A stretch of DNA of 40,199 nucleotides, taken from the NCBI GenBank assembly GCA_900553635.1, contig USDU01000001.1:1-40199 (forward strand), given 5' to 3'. Below the pieces are notes generated by a model, which was not told the DNA's origin, did not search any database, and saw nothing but the letters and a program-made list of their open reading frames with translations. Positions 24,148-31,626 of this stretch are shown one piece after another; the stretch's first letter is position 1; each line of letters starts with the position of its first letter. Made by a program: the position numbers and the translations under genes. The stretch is from an uncultured Lachnospiraceae bacterium (GTDB lineage Bacteria; Bacillota_A; Clostridia; Lachnospirales; Lachnospiraceae).

Positions 24148-24717
24148 TTAGTCCTGAAGAAGCTCCGGATTGGATACGCTGACCTTATGGTCGTACCATA
24201 CGCCCTTGGTTCCGATCAGCGCCAGGTCGAATTCCTCGTCCAGTGCGGGAACCGGTACGTCGAAGGCATTGGCCTCCTCCGGCTCTGTACCATCGCCGAA
24301 ATCTACAGTCTCTACGGTCGGCTGCAGAAGCTCTGCGCCATCCTTCTGGGCGTCCTCTGCCAGACCTTCATACAGATTCACAATGTTCTTGGAAGGCATA
24401 ACCACATGAATGGTCATCTGTCCGTCTTTTACGGTCAGCGTTCCCTTTCCCTCGTAAAATTCATTTACATGGAACATACTGCTGTCTGTATTGAAATCTG
24501 CTGTGTAAACGCCGTCCTCCAGTGTCACAGCTGCAGCTTCTTCTGAATCAGCCTTTTCCGGCTCCGCCGTTTCTTCTGTCTTGGCAGTTTCCTCATCGGA
24601 GCTTTCCGCCTCTGTGGTAGTCTCTGCAGCCGGCGTCTCCGCCTTGCTGCCGCAGCCCATCAGCAGTGCGCAGCTTATAACTGCCATTCCCATTAACGCG
24701 ATGATTTTCTTCTTCAT
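24148..24717 (-). CDS. Lipoprotein with putative ligand-binding beta domain
   Basis: A 189-residue lipoprotein. The signal peptide ends LLMGC with Cys22. An acidic Glu/Thr-rich linker covers about residues 28-63, and a beta-rich domain 64-186 (LEDGVYTADFNTDSSMFHV, GKGTLTVKDGQMTIHVVM, NAFDVPVPALDEEFDLALIG, KGVWYDHKVSV). The domain layout parallels the 153-residue protein downstream, so the two probably share a fold and ligand class. It is vaguely NEAT- or HtaA-like, but I do not claim membership. Its lipoprotein leader GCGSKAETPAAxTTT is identical to that of the CbiK lipoprotein except for one residue. Located 25 bases downstream of cbiK, it is likely a surface binding component of the uptake system. 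Confidence 0.8.
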   Translation of the reverse strand: MKKKIIALMGMAVISCALLMGCGSKAETPAAETTTEAESSDEETAKTEETAEPEKADSEEAAAVTLEDGVYTADFNTDSSMFHVNEFYEGKGTLTVKDGQMTIHVVMPSKNIVNLYEGLAEDAQKDGAELLQPTVETVDFGDGTEPEEANAFDVPVPALDEEFDLALIGTKGVWYDHKVSVSNPELLQD

Positions 24718-24742
24718 TTCTTTTCTTGTCCTTTATCCTTAC

Positions 24743-25966
24743 TTATTTCATAGCCTCTGCGGTATGAGCAACATAGAGATTCTGGATTGCCTCGATCTCG
24801 CCCAGACCTGCGATCTGGCAGTCTACGCTCTCGAACTTGCCGGATGCGTTGAACATGCTCTTCCAGGAATCGTCATCGTCGCCTGCCATGTCGTTGTTTG
24901 CATGGTCGCCTGCAACTACCATCAGCGGACGAAGTACAACCTTGGTGTAACCAGCCTCTGCAACTGCGTTAATCACATTCTCGCATGCAGTCTCTTCCGG
25001 CTTGCCCTCTACGGTTCCGATAAATACGTTCTCATATCCCAGATCCTTCATCTGCGCCTGCATCTGGCTGTAGGAAACCTTTGCGGTATGGGAGGTACCA
25101 TGACCCATGAATACAAATGCCACGCCATCTTCCTTTGCTGCATCCAGAGTATCAAAACCAGCCGTCTTTACAGCCTCAGCAGTAATAGCCTCAGCAACAG
25201 CCTTCTTATCTGTATTTACAGCGGAAGCATCTGCGCCAACCTCGCCCAGAAGCGGCTCAGCTACCTTTACAGACTCAAATTTATCCTTGTATGCGTCTAC
25301 AGCCTCCATCAGCTCGTCGTACTCAGCGCCGTGCATCAGATGGGTCGGCTGTACTACCAGGTTCTTTACGCCGTTGGCAACTGCGCGATCCAGAGCCTGA
25401 TCCATGTTGTCAATTGCCTCGCCGTCGCGGGCCTGGATATGGTTGATGATGATCTGCGCGGTAAAGGCACGTCTTACGGACCAGTCCGGATTTGCCTCTG
25501 CCAGAGCGTCCTCGATACCCTTGATATCAGCTACACGGCTGTCATTGAAGGAAGTACCAAAACTTACTACCAGCAGCTCGTTCTCGCCGATCTCGTCCTG
25601 GTTTCTCGGATCATCCTTGGAAGCGTCTCCGGTGTCGCGTCCGAAGTAATCCGGATCAGCGTTCTCGCCCTCTACCAGCTCCTTCTGAGCGTCTGTCAGA
25701 GCGTCCCATGCTTCCTTGGCTGCCTTACAGTCAGCGTCTGTGGTCTCTGTTCTCTCCTGAACGTAAATCTTATCAATCAGGGCTGCTACGTTGTCAGCTG
25801 CCTCCTGATCTGCGTCCGCGTCGTCTGCAGTCTCCTCTGCAGCTTCTGTGGTCTCTTCCGTAGTGGTGGTGTCTGCAGCCGGTGTCTCAGCCTTGCTGCC
25901 GCAGCCTGCCAGCATGGATGCTGTCAGAGTGGTTACACATAACAGTGTTACAAGTTTCTTTTTCAT
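24743..25966 (-). CDS. cbiK: Lipoprotein-anchored CbiK-type sirohydrochlorin cobaltochelatase
   Basis: CbiK inserts cobalt into sirohydrochlorin (precorrin-2 derivative) in anaerobic cobalamin synthesis. Residues about 128-405 show the fold with its catalytic histidines: VVQPTHLMHG (His209), VFMGHGTSH (His289) and VVAGDHANNDMAGDD (His355), which match the CbiK motif set. Unusually, residues 1-22 are a lipoprotein signal (lipobox LAGC, Cys22), followed by a Thr/Glu/Asp-rich tether to about residue 60 and a helical DALTDAQKELVEG segment like linkers of surface proteins. The protein is 407 residues against about 260 for cytosolic CbiK, so the enzyme should sit outside the cell. ATG 25966 has an AGGAGG site. 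It is the first gene after the cobalamin riboswitch. A reversed role, removing or exchanging metal, is possible. Confidence 0.88.
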   Translation of the reverse strand: MKKKLVTLLCVTTLTASMLAGCGSKAETPAADTTTTEETTEAAEETADDADADQEAADNVAALIDKIYVQERTETTDADCKAAKEAWDALTDAQKELVEGENADPDYFGRDTGDASKDDPRNQDEIGENELLVVSFGTSFNDSRVADIKGIEDALAEANPDWSVRRAFTAQIIINHIQARDGEAIDNMDQALDRAVANGVKNLVVQPTHLMHGAEYDELMEAVDAYKDKFESVKVAEPLLGEVGADASAVNTDKKAVAEAITAEAVKTAGFDTLDAAKEDGVAFVFMGHGTSHTAKVSYSQMQAQMKDLGYENVFIGTVEGKPEETACENVINAVAEAGYTKVVLRPLMVVAGDHANNDMAGDDDDSWKSMFNASGKFESVDCQIAGLGEIEAIQNLYVAHTAEAMK

Positions 25967-26030
25967 TTTCTTTTCCTCCTGAAAAAATTTCTCAGTTAAA
26001 TGAAATTCATAAGAGCAGAAGGAATCTGCT

Positions 26031-26065
26031 AAAAAATCCGACGTTCCTGTGGATCGTCGGATTTT
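26031..26065 (-). terminator. Terminator of the cobalamin riboswitch expression platform
   Basis: On minus a perfect 11-bp stem AAAATCCGACG/CGTCGGATTTT (26033-26043 with 26055-26065) is followed by T's (26031-26036). It lies between the aptamer and the cbiK start, as expected for a switch that stops transcription when cobalamin is bound. Confidence 0.85.
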
Positions 26066-26189
26066 CAGTCGTCAGCTTTACATCTGTTCGCCCTTCCACG
26101 CAAAACAGCGCTGTGCGGAACAGCTGTGTCTATACCCCATCTGGCACTATCAATCCTCGTGATCCGGAATCTTTCGACTCCATGCGCCG

Positions 26190-26345
26190 CAGTCTGGCAG
26201 GTCTCCTGGCTTACAGTACAAGCGCTGCTTATCGTCTTCCCGATGGTTCAGTGACGTATGATAAGCTGCTCCTGCATACAGTGACGAGATCGCGCAGGCC
26301 TCTCACCTGCTTCCCTATTCTCCGTTTTTTAACGGCACCAGCTGC
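26190..26345 (-). ncRNA. Cobalamin riboswitch upstream of cbiK operon
   Basis: On the minus strand, GGGAAGCAGGTG (about 26304-26315), then CCTGCGCGATC, CACTGTATGCAG and the B12-box AGCCAGGAGACCTGCC (26196-26211) occur in the order and spacing of the cobalamin aptamer. The outer hairpin CCGTTAAAAAACGG is at about 26321-26335. Binding of adenosyl- or other cobalamin closes the aptamer and, through the terminator at 26031-26065, should switch off cbiK and the five genes after it. Confidence 0.93.
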
Positions 26346-26377
26346 TTCTTATTTGATTTCACATAACCTACACAAGC

Positions 26378-26405
26378 ATTATAGCAGTCTTTCTGAAATA
26401 ATCAA
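26378..26405 (-). promoter_or_regulatory. Sigma-A promoter of the cobalamin-riboswitch operon
   Basis: -35 TTGATT (26400-26405), a 16-bp spacer and consensus -10 TATAAT (26378-26383) on minus. The expected start near 26371 is about 30 bases before the aptamer. Confidence 0.75.
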
Positions 26406-26438
26406 CTGTTTTTCCGCTATTTTTTCTTTCTTTTTGCA

Positions 26439-27950
26439 TTATTTCGCCCGTTTTTTCATAAATAACAGATAAGCGAGCAGCAATATGATTCCCACCGGCA
26501 GGGAAATCACCGCAGACTGGGTAAATCCGGCCACGATGTAGGTGATAAAGGAAATCATTGCCACACTCACCGCGTAGGGAAGCTGGGTGGACACATGGTT
26601 TACATGGTTACACTGGGCTCCCGCAGACGCCATAATGGTGGTATCGGAAATGGGGGAGCAGTGGTCGCCGCAGACAGCACCTGCCATGCAGGCAGAAATA
26701 GCCACAGTCATCAACGCCGGATGGGTGGTCTGGAACGCGTCTACTACAATCGGAATCAGGATACCAAAGGTTCCCCAGGAGGTTCCGGTGGCAAAGGCCA
26801 GGAAGCAGCCTACCAGGAAAATGATGGCCGGAAGCAGAGCTACCATACCCTGAGAGCTGCTCTTAATCATGTTCGCCACAAACTCCGCAGCACCCAGACT
26901 GTCTGTCATAGCCTTCAGAGTCCATGCAAAGGTCAGAATCATGATGGCCGGAACCATGGCCTTAAAGCCCTCCGGGATGCAGTTCATGCACTCCTTGAAG
27001 CCCAGAACTTTACGGCTTACATACAGCAGAATCGTGATTACCAGGGCGAAAGCACTTCCGATAGCCAGTCCGATAGACGCGTCGCTGTTGGAAAACGCTG
27101 TCACGAAATCTGCTCCATTGAAGAAGCCGCCGGTGTAAATCATACCGATGACACAGCAGATAATCAGGGAAAGAATCGGGATCAGCAGATCCTTTACGGT
27201 ACCATTTCCCACATTGTCCAGGGCGTCCGCATTGCCATAGGGCCGATCCGGAGTGGTGAACAGATCGCCTTTCTTCGCATTGTCCTCATGAACCTTCATG
27301 GAACCGAAGTCGATATTCAGAATCGCAATCGTAATCATCATAATAATGGTCAGAATCGCATAAAAGTTATAGGGAATGGCGCTGACAAAGAGAGCCAGTC
27401 CGTCCTCTCCCTCCACGAAACCGGTCACAGCCGCCGCCCAGGATGAAATGGGGGCAATGATGCAGACCGGAGCCGCCGTGGCGTCGATGAGGTACGCCAG
27501 CTTGGCACGGGAAATATTGTGCTTGTCCGTCACGGGACGCATCACGCTTCCTACGGTCAGACAGTTAAAATAATCATCGATAAAAATCAGCACGCCCAGG
27601 GCTACGGTCGCCAGCTGCGCGCCGGTGCGGGTCTTAATATGCTCGCTGGCCCACCGTCCAAAGGCCGCCGAGCCTCCGGCCCGGTTCATCAGGGACACGA
27701 TGGCTCCCAGGATCACCAGAAACACCAGAATTCCCACATTATAGCTGTCAGACAGAACGCCTACGATTCCGTCCTCAAAGATGTGAAGCACGGTTCCCTC
27801 GAAGCTGAAGCCCGAGTAGAACAGGCCTCCCACCAGGATACCCAGGAACAGTGAGGAATACACCTCCTTGGTAATCAGAGCCAGAACAATCGCTACTACA
27901 GGCGGCACCAGCGCCCAGAAGGTAGCATACATAACAGGTACATAATCCAT
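26439..27950 (-). CDS. NhaC-family transporter, probable lysine transporter (LysW-type)
   Basis: A 503-residue polytopic membrane protein of the NhaC Na+/H+ antiporter superfamily. ILVGGLFYSG, FIDDYFNCLTVGSVMRPVTDKHNISRAKLAYLIDATAAPVCIIAPISSW-type sequence at about 150-200 and GTSWGTFGILIPI (about 405-420), plus GDHCSPISDTTIMASAG (about 440-457), are the family's hallmark loops. NhaC members have varied substrates. Because a lysine riboswitch precedes it, and lysine-riboswitch-linked NhaC proteins have been predicted to be lysine transporters, I infer lysine (with Na+ or H+). ATG 27950 has a GGAAGGAG site; the longer ORF start at 28082 is inside the riboswitch. Confidence 0.85.
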   Translation of the reverse strand: MDYVPVMYATFWALVPPVVAIVLALITKEVYSSLFLGILVGGLFYSGFSFEGTVLHIFEDGIVGVLSDSYNVGILVFLVILGAIVSLMNRAGGSAAFGRWASEHIKTRTGAQLATVALGVLIFIDDYFNCLTVGSVMRPVTDKHNISRAKLAYLIDATAAPVCIIAPISSWAAAVTGFVEGEDGLALFVSAIPYNFYAILTIIMMITIAILNIDFGSMKVHEDNAKKGDLFTTPDRPYGNADALDNVGNGTVKDLLIPILSLIICCVIGMIYTGGFFNGADFVTAFSNSDASIGLAIGSAFALVITILLYVSRKVLGFKECMNCIPEGFKAMVPAIMILTFAWTLKAMTDSLGAAEFVANMIKSSSQGMVALLPAIIFLVGCFLAFATGTSWGTFGILIPIVVDAFQTTHPALMTVAISACMAGAVCGDHCSPISDTTIMASAGAQCNHVNHVSTQLPYAVSVAMISFITYIVAGFTQSAVISLPVGIILLLAYLLFMKKRAK

Positions 27951-27981
27951 TTTTAAAATCTCCTTCCCTCGAAAACAGTCG

Positions 27982-28026
27982 AAAAAAAGACCGTGAGCAC
28001 ATACTTCCCGACTGTACTCACGGTCT
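27982..28026 (-). terminator. Terminator of the lysine riboswitch
   Basis: On minus a 13-bp stem AGACCGTGAGTAC/GTGCTCACGGTCT (one wobble or mismatch) at 27988-28026 is followed by TTTTTTT (27982-27988). It lies between the aptamer and the transporter start and would stop transcription when lysine is bound. Confidence 0.88.
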
Positions 28027-28044
28027 GAACTTCCCCTTCGACCT

Positions 28045-28210
28045 ATGATAGCTCTCCACAGTCCTGTGACAGTCTGACGCATATTCTGCGGCAGCCCAGA
28101 AACCCATCCTTCGGAACGGATGAATCCCTTCGGCGGTCTTCCCTTTCCCGGCTGACTGGTTCCGACCTTATGTCAACCGATACTCCTGAAGTCCCGCGCC
28201 TCTATCTCTT
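28045..28210 (-). ncRNA. Lysine riboswitch (L-box)
   Basis: On minus, GATAGAGGCGCG (P1 and junction, about 28192-28205), GGAAAGGGAAGACCGCCGAAG (about 28130-28150), GGGTTTCTGGGCTGCCG (about 28090-28107) and CACAGGACTGTGGAGAGCTATC (about 28047-28068), closing P1 as GATAG/CTATC, follow the conserved order of the lysine aptamer. I see the core sequence AGAGG..CCGCCGAAG..GGAGAGCTATC directly. It should shut down the transporter when intracellular lysine is sufficient. Confidence 0.92.
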
Positions 28211-28229
28211 ATGTTATCTCTATTTGTCT

Positions 28230-28258
28230 ACCATAGCACGAATGCGGCGTAAGGGCAA
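28230..28258 (-). promoter_or_regulatory. Promoter of lysine riboswitch transcript
   Basis: -35 TTGCCC (28253-28258), a 17-bp spacer and -10 TATGGT (28230-28235) on minus, about 20 bases before the aptamer. It overlaps the loop and one arm of the hairpin that ends the upstream gene. Confidence 0.6.
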
Positions 28259-28273
28259 GCCCCACGCCGCATT
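28241..28273 (-). terminator. Hairpin after the SIS-domain gene
   Basis: A 10-bp perfect stem AATGCGGCGT (28241-28250) / ACGCCGCATT (28264-28273), starting 28 bases after the SIS-gene stop. The U-run is poor on minus (ATTCGTG), so termination may be weak, letting some transcripts read into the lysine riboswitch. Confidence 0.55.
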
Positions 28274-28300
28274 TTCAGCATATTTTCTTTCTATTATTTT

Positions 28301-29416
28301 TTATTTATCTGTCGGATAATGATCCCTCACACCATCCAGTTTCTTGCTGCCGATACGCGCATGGAAATTCGGATCCTTCGGAATATCCGGGTTGATGCCC
28401 AGATCCTGCGGTGCCAGGCATGCTACCACCTGCATCGGGATAATGTATTCCCATGCAGAGAACAGCGGATCCTCCACAAAGTCGCAGAGCAGATACTTGT
28501 CGCTGTGATCCTCGATTCCGTCCGGGGAGCCAATCAGGTAATTGTGCGGCGTCCAGTCGCTTAAGATCTCAATCAGCTTGACTACACGGGGCTTATAATC
28601 TCCCTTAGAAGCCAGATAGAAGATATGGGCGCTGTCTGTAATGGAATTGTAGATACCATGGAAAAATTCCTCGATATCATATCCGGTTACGCCCTGACGG
28701 ACCGTCTCCAGAACCTTCAGAGCGCCCTCCAGAACGTCTGCGTACATTCCGTCATAGCCTACCACGATAATTCTCTTGGCCGGAAGGAACTCATCCTTGA
28801 TTCTGCCATACCACTCAGTCGCTGCTTTCGTTACATTGCCCAGATTATCAATGACCTTATACATTCTCTCAAAGTACGCATCTACGGTAGGCTGATCCGT
28901 GATGCCCTTAGCCAGAGCCAGCTCAGTCAGCATCATCATCAAAGTGACTGTTGTTCCCGCATAGCCCTTTGTCTTGGCTCCGCATTTTTCATTGCCTACT
29001 TCGATGCGGGTCTTTGTATCCGCATGCTCGAAAATCAACGCTGTCGGATTTTCCGATACAGCCGCCGTATACAGCCCCTGAGCGATGGCCGCATCCAGTC
29101 CCTCTACTGTGGACAGGCTCTGTCCGCCCTGGGACATGCCGATTACCAGTGTATTCTTGTTGAACACCTTTTCGCTGCGGGCAAACTGAGTCGGATACAT
29201 GCAGAATACCTTACGGTTCAGCAGCTCCTCCAGATAGTTCTTAGCAGAGAGTCCCGCATGGTAACTGGTTCCGGATCCGAGTACATAGATCTGCTCAATG
29301 TTTTTATCTTTGAAATATTCCACAAATTCCTTTGTGATCTCTTTGCGGTTCTCGATAATGTTTTTCAGAACCACCGGAGTTTCACAAATATACTCATACA
29401 TATGTGTCTTTTCCAT
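28301..29416 (-). CDS. SIS-domain sugar-phosphate isomerase/deglycase
   Basis: A 371-residue double-SIS-domain protein related to the isomerase half of GlmS, to AgaS and to FrlB/GfrE/FraB deglycases. SIS-1 has YVLGSGTSYHAGLSAKNYLEELL at about 44-66 and VIGMSQGGQSLSTVEGLDAA at about 91-110. SIS-2 holds KRIIVVGYDGMYADVLEGALKVLETVRQG and the segment IEEFFHGIYNSI, where Glu and His of (E/G)EFFHG correspond to catalytic residues known in FraB-type deglycases. The enzyme probably releases an amine or amino acid from an aminosugar- or fructosamine-6-phosphate made by the PTS encoded directly upstream. Its start overlaps the IID stop as TAATG. A plain aminosugar isomerase is the alternative. Confidence 0.75.
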   Translation of the reverse strand: MEKTHMYEYICETPVVLKNIIENRKEITKEFVEYFKDKNIEQIYVLGSGTSYHAGLSAKNYLEELLNRKVFCMYPTQFARSEKVFNKNTLVIGMSQGGQSLSTVEGLDAAIAQGLYTAAVSENPTALIFEHADTKTRIEVGNEKCGAKTKGYAGTTVTLMMMLTELALAKGITDQPTVDAYFERMYKVIDNLGNVTKAATEWYGRIKDEFLPAKRIIVVGYDGMYADVLEGALKVLETVRQGVTGYDIEEFFHGIYNSITDSAHIFYLASKGDYKPRVVKLIEILSDWTPHNYLIGSPDGIEDHSDKYLLCDFVEDPLFSAWEYIIPMQVVACLAPQDLGINPDIPKDPNFHARIGSKKLDGVRDHYPTDK

Positions 29417-30264
29417 TAGAAAATACCGATGACAGAGCCAATGATTCCTACGATAATCATACCCCAGAGAATCGTGGTTGTCTTAATTCCTTTCTGTAAT
29501 AATTTGTAAGTTCCCAGTGTCAGGCAAAGCGGCAGGAAACCTGTGATGATGGCGTTGAAGATATCCTGAACTACGATTTCCGCGCCGGATATGGTAAAGA
29601 CCAGAGGTGTGGACAGGGATACCATGGACGCTGCCATGGAGCCGACTACCACCAGACCCAGAATTTTCGCCGCCTCTGTCAGCGCCGCGATGACGCCGCC
29701 CTGTGTCAGACCTGCCAGAAAATTAACGCCGCTCTTATAACCCAGATGCAGTCCATGATAGCGAACCAGGAAATGCGGAATATTATAAATAAGAAGGAAC
29801 AGGATAGCGCCCAGAATGCTTCCCTGTGCCGCCAGGCTGGCGCCGATACCTGCGCCGATGATACGGAAGGTTCCCCAGAAGAAGGAATCGCCGATACCTG
29901 CCAGCGGTCCCATCAGGGCCGCCTTTACTGCGTTGATGGATTCCTCGTCGCACTCCTCGCCTGAGTCCTTTGCCTTCTTGAATTTTTCTTCCATGGCGAT
30001 AGCCGCGCCGGTGATGAAGGATACAATGGCCGGTGTAGTATTGAAAATAGCCAGATGTCTCTTTAATGCTTCGGACGCTTCCTCTTTATTCGGATACAGC
30101 TTCTTCAGCGCCGGAACCATCTGATAGGCGAAGCCCACCTTCTGCATTCTTTCGTAGCAGAAGCATGCCTGCAGCGGGAAAGAACGCCAGAAAGTTTTCT
30201 TAAAAATATCTTTTGTCATTACAGATTCTTCTGTTGCGGTTGTATTTGTCATATTCTCTGCCAT
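29416..30264 (-). CDS. PTS system mannose/fructose/sorbose family IID component
   Basis: A 282-residue membrane protein of the EIID (ManZ-like) type. The N-terminal helix KKTFWRSFPLQACFCYERMQKVGFAYQMVPALKKLY is the family hallmark, and GPLAGIGDSFFWGTFR at about 125-140 is its signature. LTQGGVIAALTEAAKILGLVVVGSMAAS lies in the last third. The C-terminus is hydrophobic with at least one membrane segment (TILWGMIIVGIIGSVIGIF). Together with IIC it forms the channel for a sugar that leaves phosphorylated by IIB. It overlaps IIC and the SIS gene by one base on each side (TAATG). Confidence 0.92.
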   Translation of the reverse strand: MAENMTNTTATEESVMTKDIFKKTFWRSFPLQACFCYERMQKVGFAYQMVPALKKLYPNKEEASEALKRHLAIFNTTPAIVSFITGAAIAMEEKFKKAKDSGEECDEESINAVKAALMGPLAGIGDSFFWGTFRIIGAGIGASLAAQGSILGAILFLLIYNIPHFLVRYHGLHLGYKSGVNFLAGLTQGGVIAALTEAAKILGLVVVGSMAASMVSLSTPLVFTISGAEIVVQDIFNAIITGFLPLCLTLGTYKLLQKGIKTTTILWGMIIVGIIGSVIGIF

Positions 30265-31046
30265 TACAGCTCACCTCCCAAATCATCGGATGCCGCCGGA
30301 GCAGCTTCTTCTGTCTTCTTATTACCTGCATACTGGAAAATCACATAAGCGATGGTGGTGCCGATAACGGCTGCGCCTACGGTGTTAACGCCAAGCAGCG
30401 CGGTAATTGCCCAGCCCATAAAGAAAAATGCTACATTCTTCTTATTAAACAGCAACTGCATCAGAATAGCGATTCCCAGTGCCGGAAGCATACCGCTGGC
30501 TACGGAGAAGCCGTTGATCACACTCTGCGGAATCTTGTCCACAAATGCGCTGATAACGGTGGAACCAAGCAGTGCGCCGCAGAATACCAGCAGGAAGTAC
30601 GCGATGAAGAACAGCGCTGCGCCTCCCCACAGAGCACGGTCAATTCCCTTGTAATCGCCATTTTCTGCCGCCTTGTCTGCCTGATGTACAAAGTAACCAT
30701 TTGCTGTTCTGCAGAGAATACCTATCAGCTGACCCAGTGTCGCGATGGGAAGTGCCAGCGCTACGGCTGCGCTCACATCCAGTTTCGCGCTGATGGCAAA
30801 TACTGTAGCGAGAATACTTCCAGATACCGTATCAGGCGGTGTGGCAGAACCGATTCCGACTACGCCCATCATAACCAGCTCCAGGGAAGCTCCAATAATA
30901 ATACCTGTCTGAAGATCGCCTAAGATCAGACCTACCAGGGGTCCGAGCACCAACGGACGATCCAACATACACATTCCAAATACACGGCTGTCCCAAATAC
31001 CGATACCGCCCAGAATACCGAGCAGTACTGCATGAATTATACTCAT
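30264..31046 (-). CDS. PTS system mannose/fructose/sorbose family IIC component
   Basis: A 260-residue membrane protein with about seven hydrophobic segments. The opening MSIIHAVLLGILGGIGIWDSRVFG and DRPLVLGPLVGLILGDLQTGIIIGASLELVMMGVVGIGSATPPDTVSG-type sequence at about 25-75 are classic ManY/SorC-type IIC patterns. The start at 31046 (AAGGAG site, 8 bases) is preferred over the longer ORF start at 31091. IIC holds the sugar-binding site. The substrate cannot be read from sequence; the adjacent SIS gene suggests an aminosugar or glycated amino acid. Confidence 0.92.
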   Translation of the reverse strand: MSIIHAVLLGILGGIGIWDSRVFGMCMLDRPLVLGPLVGLILGDLQTGIIIGASLELVMMGVVGIGSATPPDTVSGSILATVFAISAKLDVSAAVALALPIATLGQLIGILCRTANGYFVHQADKAAENGDYKGIDRALWGGAALFFIAYFLLVFCGALLGSTVISAFVDKIPQSVINGFSVASGMLPALGIAILMQLLFNKKNVAFFFMGWAITALLGVNTVGAAVIGTTIAYVIFQYAGNKKTEEAAPAASDDLGGEL

Positions 31047-31123
31047 AACATTTTCTCCTTCATCTGAATCATGTTCTTCCGGTCTCTGCAAAAATGCTTC
31101 GACCTGTATCTTTTATTGTTCGG

Positions 31124-31612
31124 TTACTTTTCGAAATTCTTCCGGATGTCCGCAGTGCTGAGGCGCTTTGATGTGGGATCTGCCTGCATCACAGGCTTCG
31201 CGCCTTTTTCCTCTATACGGTTCATGGCCGCGATATCCTCCTCGTCCATGTAAGAATTCATATCAATTTTCTTCTTTCCTTCTCCACTGCGGAGTCCGCC
31301 AAGCAATACATCTTTGATAGCTCCGTTTGTCCGGTCACACAGGTACTCCGCATCCTTCATATCCTTGCAGATTACCATGATCGTGCGGGCTGCGTGCTTC
31401 GGATTGTTAATAACCGCCACGGCTCCGTCCAAGGATTTCATGGAAAGTGTCACCTCAGGCGGTGTGGCCAGCTTAAATGCCATCTGCATGGTCGCGTCTG
31501 TAATCAGCTTATCATTGGCTACCACAATGGTATCGACCTTATAATAGCTTGTCCATGCAACCGCTACCTGTCCATGAAGAAGTCTGTCATCCACTCGTAA
31601 TACCTTAATCAT
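31124..31612 (-). CDS. PTS system mannose/fructose/sorbose family IIB component
   Basis: A 162-residue cytoplasmic IIB. The phosphorylated His13 lies in VDDRLLHGQVAVAW, the family's exact active-site motif. VANDKLITDATMQMAFKLATPPEV and DVLLGGLRSGEGKKKI match ManX/SorB-type IIB. It accepts phosphate from IIA (His9 of the gene upstream) and transfers it to the sugar in IIC/IID. The gap to IIA is 14 bases. Confidence 0.93.
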   Translation of the reverse strand: MIKVLRVDDRLLHGQVAVAWTSYYKVDTIVVANDKLITDATMQMAFKLATPPEVTLSMKSLDGAVAVINNPKHAARTIMVICKDMKDAEYLCDRTNGAIKDVLLGGLRSGEGKKKIDMNSYMDEEDIAAMNRIEEKGAKPVMQADPTSKRLSTADIRKNFEK

Positions 31613-31626
31613 GATTTCCCTCCATC

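Noticed and set aside
24581..25942. 453-codon ORF on plus opposite the CbiK and lipoprotein genes
   Set aside because: Low-complexity Ser/Leu/Cys-rich translation with no domain; it mirrors the codon bias of the real genes on minus, which have signal peptides, motifs and ribosome sites.
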